A DNA stretch of 64,000 bases from Dehalococcoidia bacterium (GCA_022822855.1 JAJDYG010000033.1:175256-239255), one strand, 5' to 3'; shown: positions 7,560 to 17,542, counted from the stretch's first letter. Made by a program: numbers and translations. The notes: generated from the letters alone by a model not told the origin.

Positions 7560-10500
7560 CTACCGGCGAGCCGCCGACAACTGCCGGCGCACGAGTCGCG
7601 AGTACAAGCCGTCTTCCGAAGCTAACTGATCGTGCTGGCCGATCTCCACCACCTTGCCCTCGTCCAGCACCACGATCTGATCGGCGTCGCGAACCGTCGA
7701 GAGGCGATGGGCGATGACCAGGGTGGTCCGATCGGACATCAGCTTGTCCAGCGCGTCGCGCACGAGGCGCTCGTTGAGGCCGTCAAGATGAGAGGTCGCC
7801 TCGTCCAGGATCAGCACCGGCGCATCCTTGAGCAGCGCGCGGCCAATCGCTACCCGCTGGCGTTGACCGCCCGAGAGTTGCGCGCCTCGTTCGCCGACCG
7901 GCGTACCGAGACCGTCGGGCAGTGACTCGATGAAGTCCGCCAGCCCGGCGCGCTCGATGGCGAGCAACAATTCGCCCTCAGTGGCCTCGGGCTTGGCGAC
8001 CAGCAGGTTGTCGCGGATCGATGCGTTGAACAGGTAAGTGTCCTGCGCGACCAGGGCGACCTGCCCGCGCAGTTCGTCCAGTCGATACGTCCGCAGGTCA
8101 GCGTCTTCAAGTGTGATCTTGCCGTCCTGGGGATCCCAGAAGCGGAGCAGCAGGTGGGCCGCCGTGGTCTTGCCCGCGCCCGAGGGTCCGACCAGCGCGA
8201 CGGTGCCGCCCGGTTTGAGGTCGAACGAGACCTCGTCGAGGGCCGCACGCGGCGTGTCTTCATAGCTGAATCCGACGGCGGCGAAGGCGCCTTCCGAGAC
8301 GCCGCCGCTGACGGCCTGTCCATTGGTCGCCCGACCGGGACCGTCGACGACGGCGACCGCTTCGGAGTGGACCGCGGTCAATCGACGCGTCGCGCCCAGC
8401 GTGTCGCCCAGCCGTCGGCCAACCTGGGCCAGTTCTGCAACGGGCATGAAGGCGCCCATCGCCAGCAGGGTCAAGAGCGGGGCCAGCGACGAGTCGATGT
8501 CGCCTCGAACCGCCAGAGCGCCGCCGATCGTCAACACGGCCAATCCGCCGTAGCCGGTCAGCCCTTCGAGCAGCGTGCGCTGCGCCGAGATCTGGCGATT
8601 GAAGCCGCCGCGAATCGGCATGTAGTCGCGCATCAGACCCTCGAACTCTGCCTTCCGCTCACGCTCGCGCTGGAACGCCGTCACCTCGCGCAGGCCCTGC
8701 AGGGTGTCGACCATGTGCGCATTCAGCGCCCCAAGATGGTCGCGCGAGCGCGAACCCAGCCGGTCAACGATACGCCGAGTGAACAGCGGACTCAGACCAG
8801 CCAGGATCAGCAGCGGCGCCAGACCAAGCCCAAGCCGCCAGTCGACCACAAACAAGGTGATCAACGCCGCGCCGGGAATGACGACGCTGACAAAGGCATT
8901 GGCGATCGTGTGGGCGAAGAAGTACTCGACGGTCTCCACGTCCTGTGTGGCCATCGAGACGAGGTCGCCGGTTCGGCGGCGGAGCAGATAGGCAGGCGCC
9001 AGTTGGTCCAGCTTGCGGAACAGATCGATCCGCATATCGGCCAGCAGCCGGAACGCCATGTCGTGCGAGACCCAGTTCTCGAGGAACCTGAACAGGCCGG
9101 TCAGCACGGCGACGACGATCAGCAGGACGGCCAGCAGCGTGATTGAGTCGCCGTCGCGAACGTTGGCGACCATCAGCGCGCCGATTACCCCGACCGCAAT
9201 CGCGCCGAAGAAATGCGCCACTCCGGTCGCAAACGAGAGCGTCGTCTTGAACCAATACGGCGCAGCGAGCGCCAGCAACCGTGCCGATGTCTCCTGCCAG
9301 CCCATGCCCTCGGCCCGCACGATCGCCTCGGTCGCGCCGCCGCTGTCGGCGCGCATCGCCAGCGATCCCGACGCGCTCGCCGCTGCCCGCTCGGTCGCAG
9401 GCGCGTCGTCGACGAAGCCGTCGATGCTCGGATCTGTCATCTGACCGGCCATCAGCCAGTCGTAGACACCGCCCTCGGCGAGCAGGGTCTCGTGGTCGCC
9501 CCGCTCGACGAGTCGGCCTTCGTCCAGGACCAAGATCTCGTCGCAGTCCCGCACGCTGGACAGCCTGTGCGCCATGATCAACGTGGTCCGGCCCTGCATC
9601 AGCCGATCCAGCGCGGCCTGGATCGTGGCTTCGTTCTCGGCGTCCACGCTGGACAGCGCTTCGTCGAGGATCAGCATGGGCGCGTCGCGCAGAAGCGCGC
9701 GAGCGATGGCGATCCGTTGGCGTTCGCCGCCCGACAGGCGGTGCCCGCGTTCGCCGATCACGGTCGCGTAGCCCTCGGGAAGCGAGCTGATGAAGTCGTG
9801 CGCGTTTGCGGCCTGTGCCGCGGCGCGGATCTCTTCCTCGCTCGCGTCCGGCTTGGCGAATCGCAGATTGGCCAGGACCGATCCATGGAACAGGTAGGTG
9901 TCCTGCAGCACGACGGCCATCTGCGCGCGAATATCGGCGAAGCGCAGTTCGTTCAGATCGTGCCCTCCGAGCCGAATCGTGCCGTCCTGGGGCGTGTACA
10001 GCCGCTGCAACAACCAGACCAGCGTCGACTTGCCCGAACCGGAGCGTCCGACCACCCCGACTCGCTTGCCCGGCTCGACAGTGAACGAGACGTTGCTCAG
10101 CGCCTCCCGGCGTCCGCTCGGATAGCTGAACGTGACGTTCTCGAACTCGATCCGAGGCTCCAGAGTCCCGACGGTTTCCACTTCGGCATCGGGAGTCAGC
10201 GGCGTGGCACGGTCGACATCCAGCACGCTCTCCGATGCGGCAACGCCCAGCAGTCCCTGGTGGAAGAGCTGGCTCAGTTCTCGCAGGGGTCGGAACACTT
10301 CAACGCCGAGCATGAGCACCACCAGTAGTTCCGCCAGCTCCATTGCGCCGCTCTCGACTCGCAGCGCGCCGACGTAGAGGGCTACCGCGGCGCCCACGGT
10401 GATGGCGAGAATCGTCAGTCCCTGGGCGATGGCGTTCTGAAAGAGCACGCCCATCGTCGAACGGAACACCTCTTGGGCCCGCTCGGCCAGCGCCGCGCCC

Positions 10501-11150
10501 CGGCGGCCGCTCTGTCCGAACGCCTTGAGCGTGGCGAGTCCTTGCACAGAGTCGAGGAAGTCGGCCGCGAACGATCCGTACGCGTCGCGACGGCGCAGGG
10601 ACGCCTCGGCGTTTTTCTGCTTGAGCAACTGCGGCAGCAACAGGGTGACAAGTGCGAATCCGAAGTAGATTGCCGCCACGGGTAGGTCGAGCCAGCCCAT
10701 GAAGATGAAGATCCCGATCGGTGCCAGGGCCGCGACGATCAACTGGGGCAGGTACTGGCCGAAAAACGTCTCCAACTGCTCGACGCCCTCAATCACCCCG
10801 ACGGTGACATCGCCGGTGCGCTGACGATCGAAGTGCGACGGCCCCAGCCGGGCGACCTGGTCGAACAGACGCTGCCTGAGGGAAAACTGAACCTGCAGCG
10901 CCGTGCCGTTGGCGATCTCCTCCTTGGCGTAGAGAAACAATGAACGCGCTGCAATCGAAGCCGCCGTCGCGATGATCAGCGGGACCAGGTCGCCGAAGCT
11001 GTCGCCCTCGAAGATCCGAGCTCCGATCCAGCCCAGCAGGGCCAGCCGGGCGACCCCCGCGGCCACGGCGAGCAGGCCGACACTGACCGCCAGGGCGATG
11101 CGCCAGCGAACTCCCTCGGTGAAGCGCCACAGATCCCAGGAAAACGTCAT
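7560..11150 (-). CDS. Double ABC exporter: two permease-ATPase units in one chain
   Basis: A 1196-residue transporter with order TMD1, NBD1, TMD2, NBD2. NBD1 has Walker A GRSGSGKST, signature LSGGERQR and Walker B LILDEALSS; NBD2 has GPSGAGKTT, LSGGQRQR and LILDEATSH. Both H-loops (MAHRLSS, IAHRLST) are intact, so both sites should hydrolyse ATP. The first permease half is CydD-like, and separate CydC/CydD or heterodimeric exporter subunits are common, so this looks like a fused heterodimer. The frame is open to 11342, but the ATG at 11150 (MTFSWDLWRF) has AGGGAG five bases upstream and is preferred. Cargo unknown. Confidence 0.9.
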   Translation of the reverse strand: MTFSWDLWRFTEGVRWRIALAVSVGLLAVAAGVARLALLGWIGARIFEGDSFGDLVPLIIATAASIAARSLFLYAKEEIANGTALQVQFSLRQRLFDQVARLGPSHFDRQRTGDVTVGVIEGVEQLETFFGQYLPQLIVAALAPIGIFIFMGWLDLPVAAIYFGFALVTLLLPQLLKQKNAEASLRRRDAYGSFAADFLDSVQGLATLKAFGQSGRRGAALAERAQEVFRSTMGVLFQNAIAQGLTILAITVGAAVALYVGALRVESGAMELAELLVVLMLGVEVFRPLRELSQLFHQGLLGVAASESVLDVDRATPLTPDAEVETVGTLEPRIEFENVTFSYPSGRREALSNVSFTVEPGKRVGVVGRSGSGKSTLVWLLQRLYTPQDGTIRLGGHDLNELRFADIRAQMAVVLQDTYLFHGSVLANLRFAKPDASEEEIRAAAQAANAHDFISSLPEGYATVIGERGHRLSGGERQRIAIARALLRDAPMLILDEALSSVDAENEATIQAALDRLMQGRTTLIMAHRLSSVRDCDEILVLDEGRLVERGDHETLLAEGGVYDWLMAGQMTDPSIDGFVDDAPATERAAASASGSLAMRADSGGATEAIVRAEGMGWQETSARLLALAAPYWFKTTLSFATGVAHFFGAIAVGVIGALMVANVRDGDSITLLAVLLIVVAVLTGLFRFLENWVSHDMAFRLLADMRIDLFRKLDQLAPAYLLRRRTGDLVSMATQDVETVEYFFAHTIANAFVSVVIPGAALITLFVVDWRLGLGLAPLLILAGLSPLFTRRIVDRLGSRSRDHLGALNAHMVDTLQGLREVTAFQRERERKAEFEGLMRDYMPIRGGFNRQISAQRTLLEGLTGYGGLAVLTIGGALAVRGDIDSSLAPLLTLLAMGAFMPVAELAQVGRRLGDTLGATRRLTAVHSEAVAVVDGPGRATNGQAVSGGVSEGAFAAVGFSYEDTPRAALDEVSFDLKPGGTVALVGPSGAGKTTAAHLLLRFWDPQDGKITLEDADLRTYRLDELRGQVALVAQDTYLFNASIRDNLLVAKPEATEGELLLAIERAGLADFIESLPDGLGTPVGERGAQLSGGQRQRVAIGRALLKDAPVLILDEATSHLDGLNERLVRDALDKLMSDRTTLVIAHRLSTVRDADQIVVLDEGKVVEIGQHDQLASEDGLYSRLVRRQLSAARR

Positions 11151-11443
11151 CGTCACTCCCTTGAGCCCGGAGTCGCGCACCCCAAACTTCGGCACGCAAC
11201 TAGCAGCCTCCGCTGGCGACCAGATCGCGCATCCCGAAACGGGTCGAGGCGCAAGCGCCTGGGCCAACTGTCCCGCCCAGTCTAGGAAGGCGCCTTGCGG
11301 CCGCAAGCGATGCCGTGCGGAGACTCGGCGCCAAGACCACACCGAGTCTTCACAGCCCGGGGATCGGGCGGCCTAGACTGTCCGCATTCGCCGCGAATGC
11401 GCGCTACCTGCGTGTAGGTCGCCAACCGCCGACTGGAGCAGAG

Positions 11444-12349
11444 ATGGATATCGCCGCACTGGGAAAGTCACCGCACGCCGACCCCCTGGTCAAGACGATC
11501 ATGGAGCACGATCTGGCTCGACACATCGTCGAGCTGGACGCCTACGGATTCACGGTCATCCCACCGGAGAAGCTGGGCACTTCGCCCGGCTTCGCCGAGC
11601 GCCTGCGCGACGCGATCCTCAACACCTATCAGCGGCGCCACGATGTCGAAATCGACGATTGGCGCACCGCCGATCTGCCCGCGCCCAACGAGCGCGCCTG
11701 GCAGCTCGTCGACGAGGACGACGTGATCACCGAGGCCGTGCTCAATCCGGTCGTGCTGGCCATGGCTCGCTGGCACTGTGGCCAGAGCGCCATCCTGGGC
11801 GGCACCTCTTCGATCATCAAGCCGCCGCACGAGAAGAACTACCTGGCGATCCACAACGACACGCACGGCGTGCCCCCGCCCCAGGCTGCGTACACGCACC
11901 TGGTCAATACCAGTTGGGTGCTGACCGACTACGCCTCGCGCGAGGACGGACCAACCGTGTTCGTGCCGGGCTCGCATCGCTGGGGCCGGGCGCCTGCGCC
12001 GCACGAGACGAACTTCTGGGAATGGGAGGGCGAGGATCGGTTGTACGAACCGGTCCCAATCGAGGCCAAGGCCGGCTCACTCGCCGTCTGGGGCGGCAAT
12101 ACCTGGCACGGCGCGATGAACCGCGAGAGCACCGGGCTGCGGGTCACGATGGTCCTCGTCTGGATTCGCTCCTACATGCAGAGACTGAACATGTGGGACG
12201 ACGGCGCGGTCTCGCCGGAGCGCCTAGAGCGCTACCCCGAACTGCACAAGATTCTTGGCTACGACCACCCGTACCCGTTCCGCGAACACGTCGACAAACC
12301 CGACAAGATCATGCAAATGATCGCACCAGGCCAGGATCAGTTCGCCTGA
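11444..12349 (+). CDS. Phytanoyl-CoA dioxygenase (PhyH) family protein
   Basis: A 301-residue Fe(II)/2-oxoglutarate oxygenase. The facial triad is H137-x-D139 (AIHNDTHG) and His222 (WHGAMNRES), with Arg233 as the probable 2-oxoglutarate ligand. The ATG at 11444 was chosen because GGAG lies at 11435-11438; the open frame extends upstream without a ribosome site. It is only loosely similar to the PhyH at 2925-3839, so the two probably have different substrates. Divergent from the ABC exporter across 293 bases that hold no other gene. A hairpin terminator follows. Confidence 0.9.
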   Translation: MDIAALGKSPHADPLVKTIMEHDLARHIVELDAYGFTVIPPEKLGTSPGFAERLRDAILNTYQRRHDVEIDDWRTADLPAPNERAWQLVDEDDVITEAVLNPVVLAMARWHCGQSAILGGTSSIIKPPHEKNYLAIHNDTHGVPPPQAAYTHLVNTSWVLTDYASREDGPTVFVPGSHRWGRAPAPHETNFWEWEGEDRLYEPVPIEAKAGSLAVWGGNTWHGAMNRESTGLRVTMVLVWIRSYMQRLNMWDDGAVSPERLERYPELHKILGYDHPYPFREHVDKPDKIMQMIAPGQDQFA

Positions 12350-12372
12350 CCGCGGCCAAGCAGCGAACATCG

Positions 12373-12402
12373 AGAGGGCATGCTTCAGGCATGCCCTCTT
12401 CG
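12373..12402 (+). terminator. Intrinsic terminator after PhyH
   Basis: A perfect 11-bp hairpin (AGAGGGCATGC, arms 12373-12383 and 12389-12399) lies 24 bases after the PhyH stop. A short T-containing tail follows. It may also serve the tRNA-Ala that reads toward it from the other strand. Confidence 0.75.
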
Positions 12403-12435
12403 CGCTTCAGTTATTGGACGCAGGGATGGATGGGT

Positions 12436-12511
12436 TGGTGGAGCTGGGGGGACTCGAACCCCCGGCCTTTTGACTGCCAGTCAAACGCTCTCCCAGCTGA
12501 GCTACAGCCCC
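12436..12511 (-). tRNA. tRNA-Ala (anticodon GGC)
   Basis: A complete cloverleaf on the minus strand. Acceptor GGGGCTG pairs with CAGCTCC, the D-arm is GCTCAGCTGGGAGAGC, the anticodon stem TTTGA/TCAAA encloses loop CTGGCAG giving anticodon GGC (reads GCC/GCU), and the T-arm is GGGGG-TTCGAGT-CCCCC. CCA is encoded at the 3' end. The region 12512-12734 upstream of the next gene shows no coding sequence. Confidence 0.97.
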
Positions 12512-12734
12512 ACATCTGACGCCTACACAGGCGGATCCTCAGCCTACGCCTGAGCAGGCGCTTGCGCTAGCACCATCTGGTCAATTCCCCGACTCTCCGA
12601 CCATAGACCTACCGAATCCGCGGTGACCGATTTACGCTGGGCTAACTGGGTTTGCGGTTTCCGTTTGGCGGCGTGCACGGTTACTGCATACATTGGGCCA
12701 ACTGGCGTCGTGGGTGGCGCAAGGGACAACGGCC

Positions 12735-13769
12735 ATGCTTGACCGACTCCGAGCTCTGTGGGCCGAACGACCGGCGGTCGTCGCGGCCGCTGTGATCGCG
12801 CCCATCGCCTTTGTGGTCACATTGCTCATCCTGTTCGTCGCTGTCGGCAACACCAACGGCGGGACATCGCAGGATCAATCCGTCGCCCAGGAAGCGCAGG
12901 ACATCGACGGCGGACAACAGGCCCAAACCACCACCACACAGCAAACCACCGTCGTCGTCGACACGTCGTCCGACGACGATCAGCCGGACAGCGTCTCCGA
13001 AGTCGAACAACAGACCTCGCAACAGGACGACGCACGGTCATCGGCCGAGGATCCCGGTGTGGACTCCGAACCGCAGCAGGAGGCCTCGGAAGACCAACAG
13101 TCGCAGGTCCAGCAACAGCAGGCTCAGGAGGACATGGGTCCCAGGATGGTCGGCGGCTGGACCGTTCAACCGCTCGACTCGGTGCTCGTTGAGGATTACG
13201 AGGAAGAGTCGCTCCGGCACGGCACCGACGGCAGCGAAGGCGGCATCCTGCCGATCGACAACGGGGTCGTCGTCTCCAGCCAACCGGAGCAGCGCACGAC
13301 CTGGGAGCTGATCGTTCCGTCCGCCGGCCTGAAGAGCACGATCGTCCAAGTCGGCCGGACGCCCACTGGAGCAATGGGCTCCCCGGACAACCCGTTTGTG
13401 ATCGGTTGGCTGAACTCGAGCGCCGAACCCGGCGCGGTCGGCAACACGCTGCTCGCCGGGCATCGTGATTTCGAGGACAAGGACGGCAACGTCGGCACCG
13501 GCGTCTGTTGGGAGTTGGTCAACACCGTGGTCGGCGACCAGATGATCGTCGTCGACAACGAGAGCAATCTCTACTACGTCTACACGGTGACCGAAGCGGC
13601 AACGGTCAACCCGAGAGACCCGGACTCGGCCAAGTACCTGAAGAACACCGACGAGGCGGTCGTCACGTTGATCACGTGCGAGGGATCGTTCAACGCCGAG
13701 ACGCACCAATACTCGCACCGACGCGTGGTGGTCGGAGTGCTGTCAGCCGTGGCTTCGCCCGACGCCTAG
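12735..13769 (+). CDS. Class E-like sortase, first of a tandem pair
   Basis: A 344-residue membrane-anchored transpeptidase. Residues about 15-38 are an N-terminal membrane segment; residues 40-150 are a Gln/Asp/Glu-rich spacer; the sortase barrel follows. The catalytic triad is visible as His243 (LLAGHRDF), Cys315 (TLITCEG) and Arg329/330 (SHRRVVVG). Sortases cut an LPxTG-like signal and join the protein to a cell-surface amine or to another subunit. ATG at 12735 is preferred over a TTG at 12693 because AAGGGA lies upstream. No protein with an obvious sorting signal is in the window. The second copy starts 18 bases after this stop. Confidence 0.9.
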   Translation: MLDRLRALWAERPAVVAAAVIAPIAFVVTLLILFVAVGNTNGGTSQDQSVAQEAQDIDGGQQAQTTTTQQTTVVVDTSSDDDQPDSVSEVEQQTSQQDDARSSAEDPGVDSEPQQEASEDQQSQVQQQQAQEDMGPRMVGGWTVQPLDSVLVEDYEEESLRHGTDGSEGGILPIDNGVVVSSQPEQRTTWELIVPSAGLKSTIVQVGRTPTGAMGSPDNPFVIGWLNSSAEPGAVGNTLLAGHRDFEDKDGNVGTGVCWELVNTVVGDQMIVVDNESNLYYVYTVTEAATVNPRDPDSAKYLKNTDEAVVTLITCEGSFNAETHQYSHRRVVVGVLSAVASPDA

Positions 13770-13787
13770 GATGTCGAGGCCAACCGG

Positions 13788-14726
13788 ATGCGGCGCAGAC
13801 TGCAGGAATCGGCCGGTTGGCGCTATGACCTCCTGTGGCACCTCGTCGACCTTCGCTATCAGCAACCGAAGCTTCTGCTCGGAATCGTCGCCGCGCTCGT
13901 CTCCCTGGCCGCGTTGATCTCCATCGCGGCACTTGGTGTCGGCGGCGGAACGCCTCAGATCTCGCAATCACCCTGGCCCGAGCGCTCGACGACGGCAACT
14001 GTTGAGACCGATCCCCACGGACGCCCGGTTCGCTACGTCCCCTACAACGGCTTGGCTCGGTCCGAGGAAGCAGGAGTCCTAGAGGAGTCGTCCGCGGACC
14101 AGAACGGGTCGGGAGTTGTCCTGCAGCGGCTGTCGGATGTGTTGCGGGACCGATACGACGAATCGGACTTGATATTCGGCAGCGACGGCGCGGAGGGCGC
14201 CATCCTGCCGTTGGACAACGGCGTCGTTCCTTCAAGCGGCCCGCGTTTCAGCACCCACTGGGAGCTGATCCTGCCTTCGGCTGGGATTCGCGCCGCGGTT
14301 GTCCAGGTCGGACTCACTCACGACGGCGCGATGGGTTCACCCGACAACCCGTTCGTGGTTGGCTGGTTCAATCGATCCGCCGTTCCGGGTAAGCCGGGCA
14401 ACGCCCTGCTCGGCGGCCATCGCGACTACCAGGATCTCAACGGCAATATCGATGTCGGCGTCTGCTGGGAACTGGACGAAACTCGAGTCGGCGATCAACT
14501 CATCATGTTCGAGCATTCGTCCAATCGCTACTACGTCTACGACATTGTCGACACCGTCACGATCCGCCCCGATTCGCAGGAGGCGATCAAGTACCTCAGC
14601 CAGACTCGCGAGTCAGTCGTCACATTGATCACCTGTGCAGGCGATTTCGACGAGGACACTCATAGCTATTCGGAACGAATCGTGGTCGTTGCGCTGCTCA
14701 ACGCCGTCGCAACGCCCGACACATAG
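13788..14726 (+). CDS. Class E-like sortase, second of a tandem pair
   Basis: A 312-residue paralogue of the preceding gene. An N-terminal membrane helix (about residues 28-50) is followed by a shorter spacer and the sortase domain with His211 (LLGGHRDY), Cys283 (TLITCAG) and Arg297 (SERIVVV). The His-to-Cys spacing is 72 residues in both copies, supporting a recent tandem duplication with divergence mainly in the linker. The two genes form one operon and are convergent with the formate dehydrogenase genes. Confidence 0.9.
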   Translation: MRRRLQESAGWRYDLLWHLVDLRYQQPKLLLGIVAALVSLAALISIAALGVGGGTPQISQSPWPERSTTATVETDPHGRPVRYVPYNGLARSEEAGVLEESSADQNGSGVVLQRLSDVLRDRYDESDLIFGSDGAEGAILPLDNGVVPSSGPRFSTHWELILPSAGIRAAVVQVGLTHDGAMGSPDNPFVVGWFNRSAVPGKPGNALLGGHRDYQDLNGNIDVGVCWELDETRVGDQLIMFEHSSNRYYVYDIVDTVTIRPDSQEAIKYLSQTRESVVTLITCAGDFDEDTHSYSERIVVVALLNAVATPDT

Positions 14727-14740
14727 CCGGATCGGGCTGT

Positions 14741-17542
14741 CTACCAGTACTGCCGGCGTTTGCCCCGTTTGCCCTCGGCTCCACTGTGGCGCCATTCCGA
14801 CGGCTCGGCCGCCCGCTCGACGGCCACGGCGCAAACCTTGTACTCGGGAATTCGGGCGACCTCGTCGTAGACGTTGTTCGTCAGCCAGTTGGCGGCGGAG
14901 TCCGCCAGCCGCACAAAGGGGACGAAGATCGACCCTTCGGCGACATCCTCGGTGACGAAGCTGACGCCCTCGAGCCGTCCGCGTCGCGAGGCGACCCAGA
15001 CTGCCTCACCGTCAACGATCTCCTGCTGCGCCGCGTCGTTGGGATGGATCGCCACCCGAAGCTTCGGCCACGAGTCAACCAAGCCCTCGACCCGCCGAGT
15101 GATCGTCCCGCCATGCCAGTGGTACAGCACCCGACCGGTATTCAGGATCAACGGATAGCGCTCATCCGGCGCTTCCTCCGACGGTGGCAACTGCCGCACC
15201 GGAATGAACTTGCCCAGGCCTCGAGGGAACGACTCGTCGTACAGGCGCTCCGTCCCCGGGTGATCTTCGCTCGGGCACGGCCATTGGACCCCGCCCTGTT
15301 CATCTAGCCGCCGATGCGACAGACCAGCCATGATCGGCGTCAGCGAGGCCAGCTCGTCAAACACCGACGCCGCAGACCCGTGCTCGAATCCATACGACGT
15401 CATCCCCACCTTCCGCGCCGTCCGGCGCGCCACATCCTGCACGATCTCCCAGTCGGCCCGAGACTGCCCAACTGGCGGAATCACCTGCCGCACCCGTTGC
15501 ACCCGGCGTTCCGAGTTCGTGAACGTGCCTTCCTTCTCGGCGAAGGACGCCGCCGGCAGCACGACATCGGCAAGCTCGGCCGTCTCGTGCATGAAGATGT
15601 CCTGCACGACGAGGAAGTCGAGCTTGCCAATCGCCTCCCGAGCGTGCGCCAAGTTCGGCTCCGTCAAGAGCGGGTTCTCGCCCACGATGTACATGCAACG
15701 CACGCCGTCACCGGAGAGGATGCTCTCCACCATGTCGGTCGCGCGCAAGCCCTCCTCAGGCTCCAGGTCCGCCTGCCAGACGCCGTTGAACTTGTCCAGG
15801 ACATCCGGCGTGAACCGCTGGTAGCCGGGCAGCGCATCGGGAACGCAGCCGGCGTCGCCGGCGCCCTGCACGTTGTTCTGACCGCGAAGCGGCGAGACCC
15901 CATTGCCGACCCGCCCGACCTGTCCGGTCAGCAGCGCCAGGTTGAGCAGCGCCGTCGCATTGGCGGTGCCGTTCGTGTGCTGGGTGACGCCCATACCCCA
16001 GATCAGGCACGAGCCCCCCGGATCGCCATCGATCGGGTTCGGCCGCGCGTAGGTCCGCGCCGCGCGGATCAGCAGCTCGGCCGGAACACCCGACATCTGC
16101 TCGACCGCATCCGGCGTGTACTCATCCAACTCGGCCAACCACTCCTCGTACCCTTCGGTCCGCTCCGCGATGAACCCATGATTCGCCAGGCTCTCGTCCA
16201 GGATCACCCAGGCCATCCCGTTGAGCACTGCCACATCCGTGCCCGGATACTGCCGGAGCCACAGATCGGTGTGGTCACACAACTCAATCCGTTTCGGATT
16301 GAGAACAATCAGCGCCGCCCCGCGATCAACCGCTGTCCGCATCCGCGACGCCGCCACCGGATGGTTCGAAGACGGGTCCGCCCCGACGACAAACAGGCAG
16401 TCCGCCGCTTCGTAGTCGCTGTAGCTGTTCGATGTCGCGCCCGAGCCAAGCTGCGCCAGCATCGCCTCGACCGAGGGCGAATGGCAGAGCCGAGTGCAGT
16501 GGTCGATGTTGTTTGTCCCCATCACCGCCCGCACAAACTTCTGCAGCATGTAGTTGTCTTCGTTCGTCGCCTTGGCCGACGAAAACGCACCGAACGCGCC
16601 CCGGTGCTCCGCAAACTTCTCCGCGACCAGCTCTAGCGCCTCGTCCCACGACGCGGGCTGCAAGCCCTCGGGACCGCGAATCAGCGGAGTGGTCAGCCGA
16701 TCCGAGTGATTCACGAACGCAGTCCCGAACCGCCCCTTCACGCACAGCAGCCCCTTCGAGGACAGATTGTTCGGATCGTCGTCGACGTGCGTCAGGATCC
16801 CGTCCTCGGCGGAGATGTTGATCCCGCAGCCCACGCCGCAGTACGGACAGACCGTCGAGACCGTCTTCGCACCCGATGCCGCCCGCTTGGGCGTCAGCGC
16901 CTCTGTCGGACAGGCCGCCACGCATGATCCGCACGATGTACAGGTCGACTCACCCAGCGGCTCGTCGCCGAACGACGCAATCCGCGCCGCTTTCCCCGCC
17001 CCCGCAATCCCAATCGCGCCAATGTGCTGCCGATCCGAACAGGCCGACACGCAGCGCCCGCAGAGGATGCAATCGGTCGCGTCGAACTTGTAGAAGTGAT
17101 TCGTCTCGTCAACATGCTCATTCGCCCGGACGATCCACCGGTCGATGGCAGCCTCGTGCGACGCCGCATGATGCCGAAGCTCGGTCGTCGCGCCACCGTT
17201 CGAGTGTGCTGAGTGCGCTGAGTGCGCCGCGTTGTCCGTCATCGCCAGCGTCAGCTCAAGGATCCCCTTGCGCGCCGCCCTGGCCGTTTCCGAGTTGGTC
17301 AAGATCACCTGACCGTCGGACACAGGAGTATGGCAGGCCGCCGGCAGTCCCCGCTGCCCGTCGATCTCCACCAGGCAGGTCCGGCAAGCGCCCAGCGCCG
17401 GACCGTCGAGGTCCTTGCACAAATGCGGCAGATCAACCCCCGCCGCCAGCACCGCGTCAAGAATCGTCGAACCAACCGGCGCTTCAACGCCCTGCCCGTC
17501 GATCGTGACCCTGATCGCCTGCGCGGTTGTCTCAGTCGTCAT
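14741..17542 (-). CDS. fdhA: Formate dehydrogenase alpha subunit, molybdopterin type
   Basis: A 933-residue cytoplasmic catalytic subunit oxidising formate to CO2. Order: NuoG-like [2Fe-2S] domain (Cys in HLCKDL, GACRTC, AACHTP), two [4Fe-4S] motifs (CILCGRCVSAC and CTSCGSCVAAC), then the CPYCGVGCG cluster site and the molybdopterin-guanine-dinucleotide domains. The active-site segment is TRLCHSPSVEAM, so cysteine ligates the metal where other enzymes have selenocysteine. WGMGVTQHTNGT and KEGTFTNSERRVQ are typical of FdsA/FdhA. Its start overlaps the beta gene stop by four bases. No gamma (FdsG), delta or maturation gene is adjacent; the NuoE domain is fused into beta. Confidence 0.94.
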   Translation of the reverse strand: MTTETTAQAIRVTIDGQGVEAPVGSTILDAVLAAGVDLPHLCKDLDGPALGACRTCLVEIDGQRGLPAACHTPVSDGQVILTNSETARAARKGILELTLAMTDNAAHSAHSAHSNGGATTELRHHAASHEAAIDRWIVRANEHVDETNHFYKFDATDCILCGRCVSACSDRQHIGAIGIAGAGKAARIASFGDEPLGESTCTSCGSCVAACPTEALTPKRAASGAKTVSTVCPYCGVGCGINISAEDGILTHVDDDPNNLSSKGLLCVKGRFGTAFVNHSDRLTTPLIRGPEGLQPASWDEALELVAEKFAEHRGAFGAFSSAKATNEDNYMLQKFVRAVMGTNNIDHCTRLCHSPSVEAMLAQLGSGATSNSYSDYEAADCLFVVGADPSSNHPVAASRMRTAVDRGAALIVLNPKRIELCDHTDLWLRQYPGTDVAVLNGMAWVILDESLANHGFIAERTEGYEEWLAELDEYTPDAVEQMSGVPAELLIRAARTYARPNPIDGDPGGSCLIWGMGVTQHTNGTANATALLNLALLTGQVGRVGNGVSPLRGQNNVQGAGDAGCVPDALPGYQRFTPDVLDKFNGVWQADLEPEEGLRATDMVESILSGDGVRCMYIVGENPLLTEPNLAHAREAIGKLDFLVVQDIFMHETAELADVVLPAASFAEKEGTFTNSERRVQRVRQVIPPVGQSRADWEIVQDVARRTARKVGMTSYGFEHGSAASVFDELASLTPIMAGLSHRRLDEQGGVQWPCPSEDHPGTERLYDESFPRGLGKFIPVRQLPPSEEAPDERYPLILNTGRVLYHWHGGTITRRVEGLVDSWPKLRVAIHPNDAAQQEIVDGEAVWVASRRGRLEGVSFVTEDVAEGSIFVPFVRLADSAANWLTNNVYDEVARIPEYKVCAVAVERAAEPSEWRHSGAEGKRGKRRQYW

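Noticed and set aside
11151..11342. 64-codon N-terminal extension of the ABC exporter
   Set aside because: No ribosome site and poor composition; the ATG at 11150 has AGGGAG.
12350..12519. Plus-strand frame ending SWGDSNPRPFDCQSNALP
   Set aside because: This is the translation of the tRNA-Ala gene on the opposite strand.
16480..16510. Selenocysteine in formate dehydrogenase
   Set aside because: The active-site codon in RLCHSP is a normal Cys codon; no in-frame TGA.
15314..16636. 440-codon plus-strand frame opposite formate dehydrogenase
   Set aside because: Antisense shadow of FdhA, Arg/His-rich, no domain.
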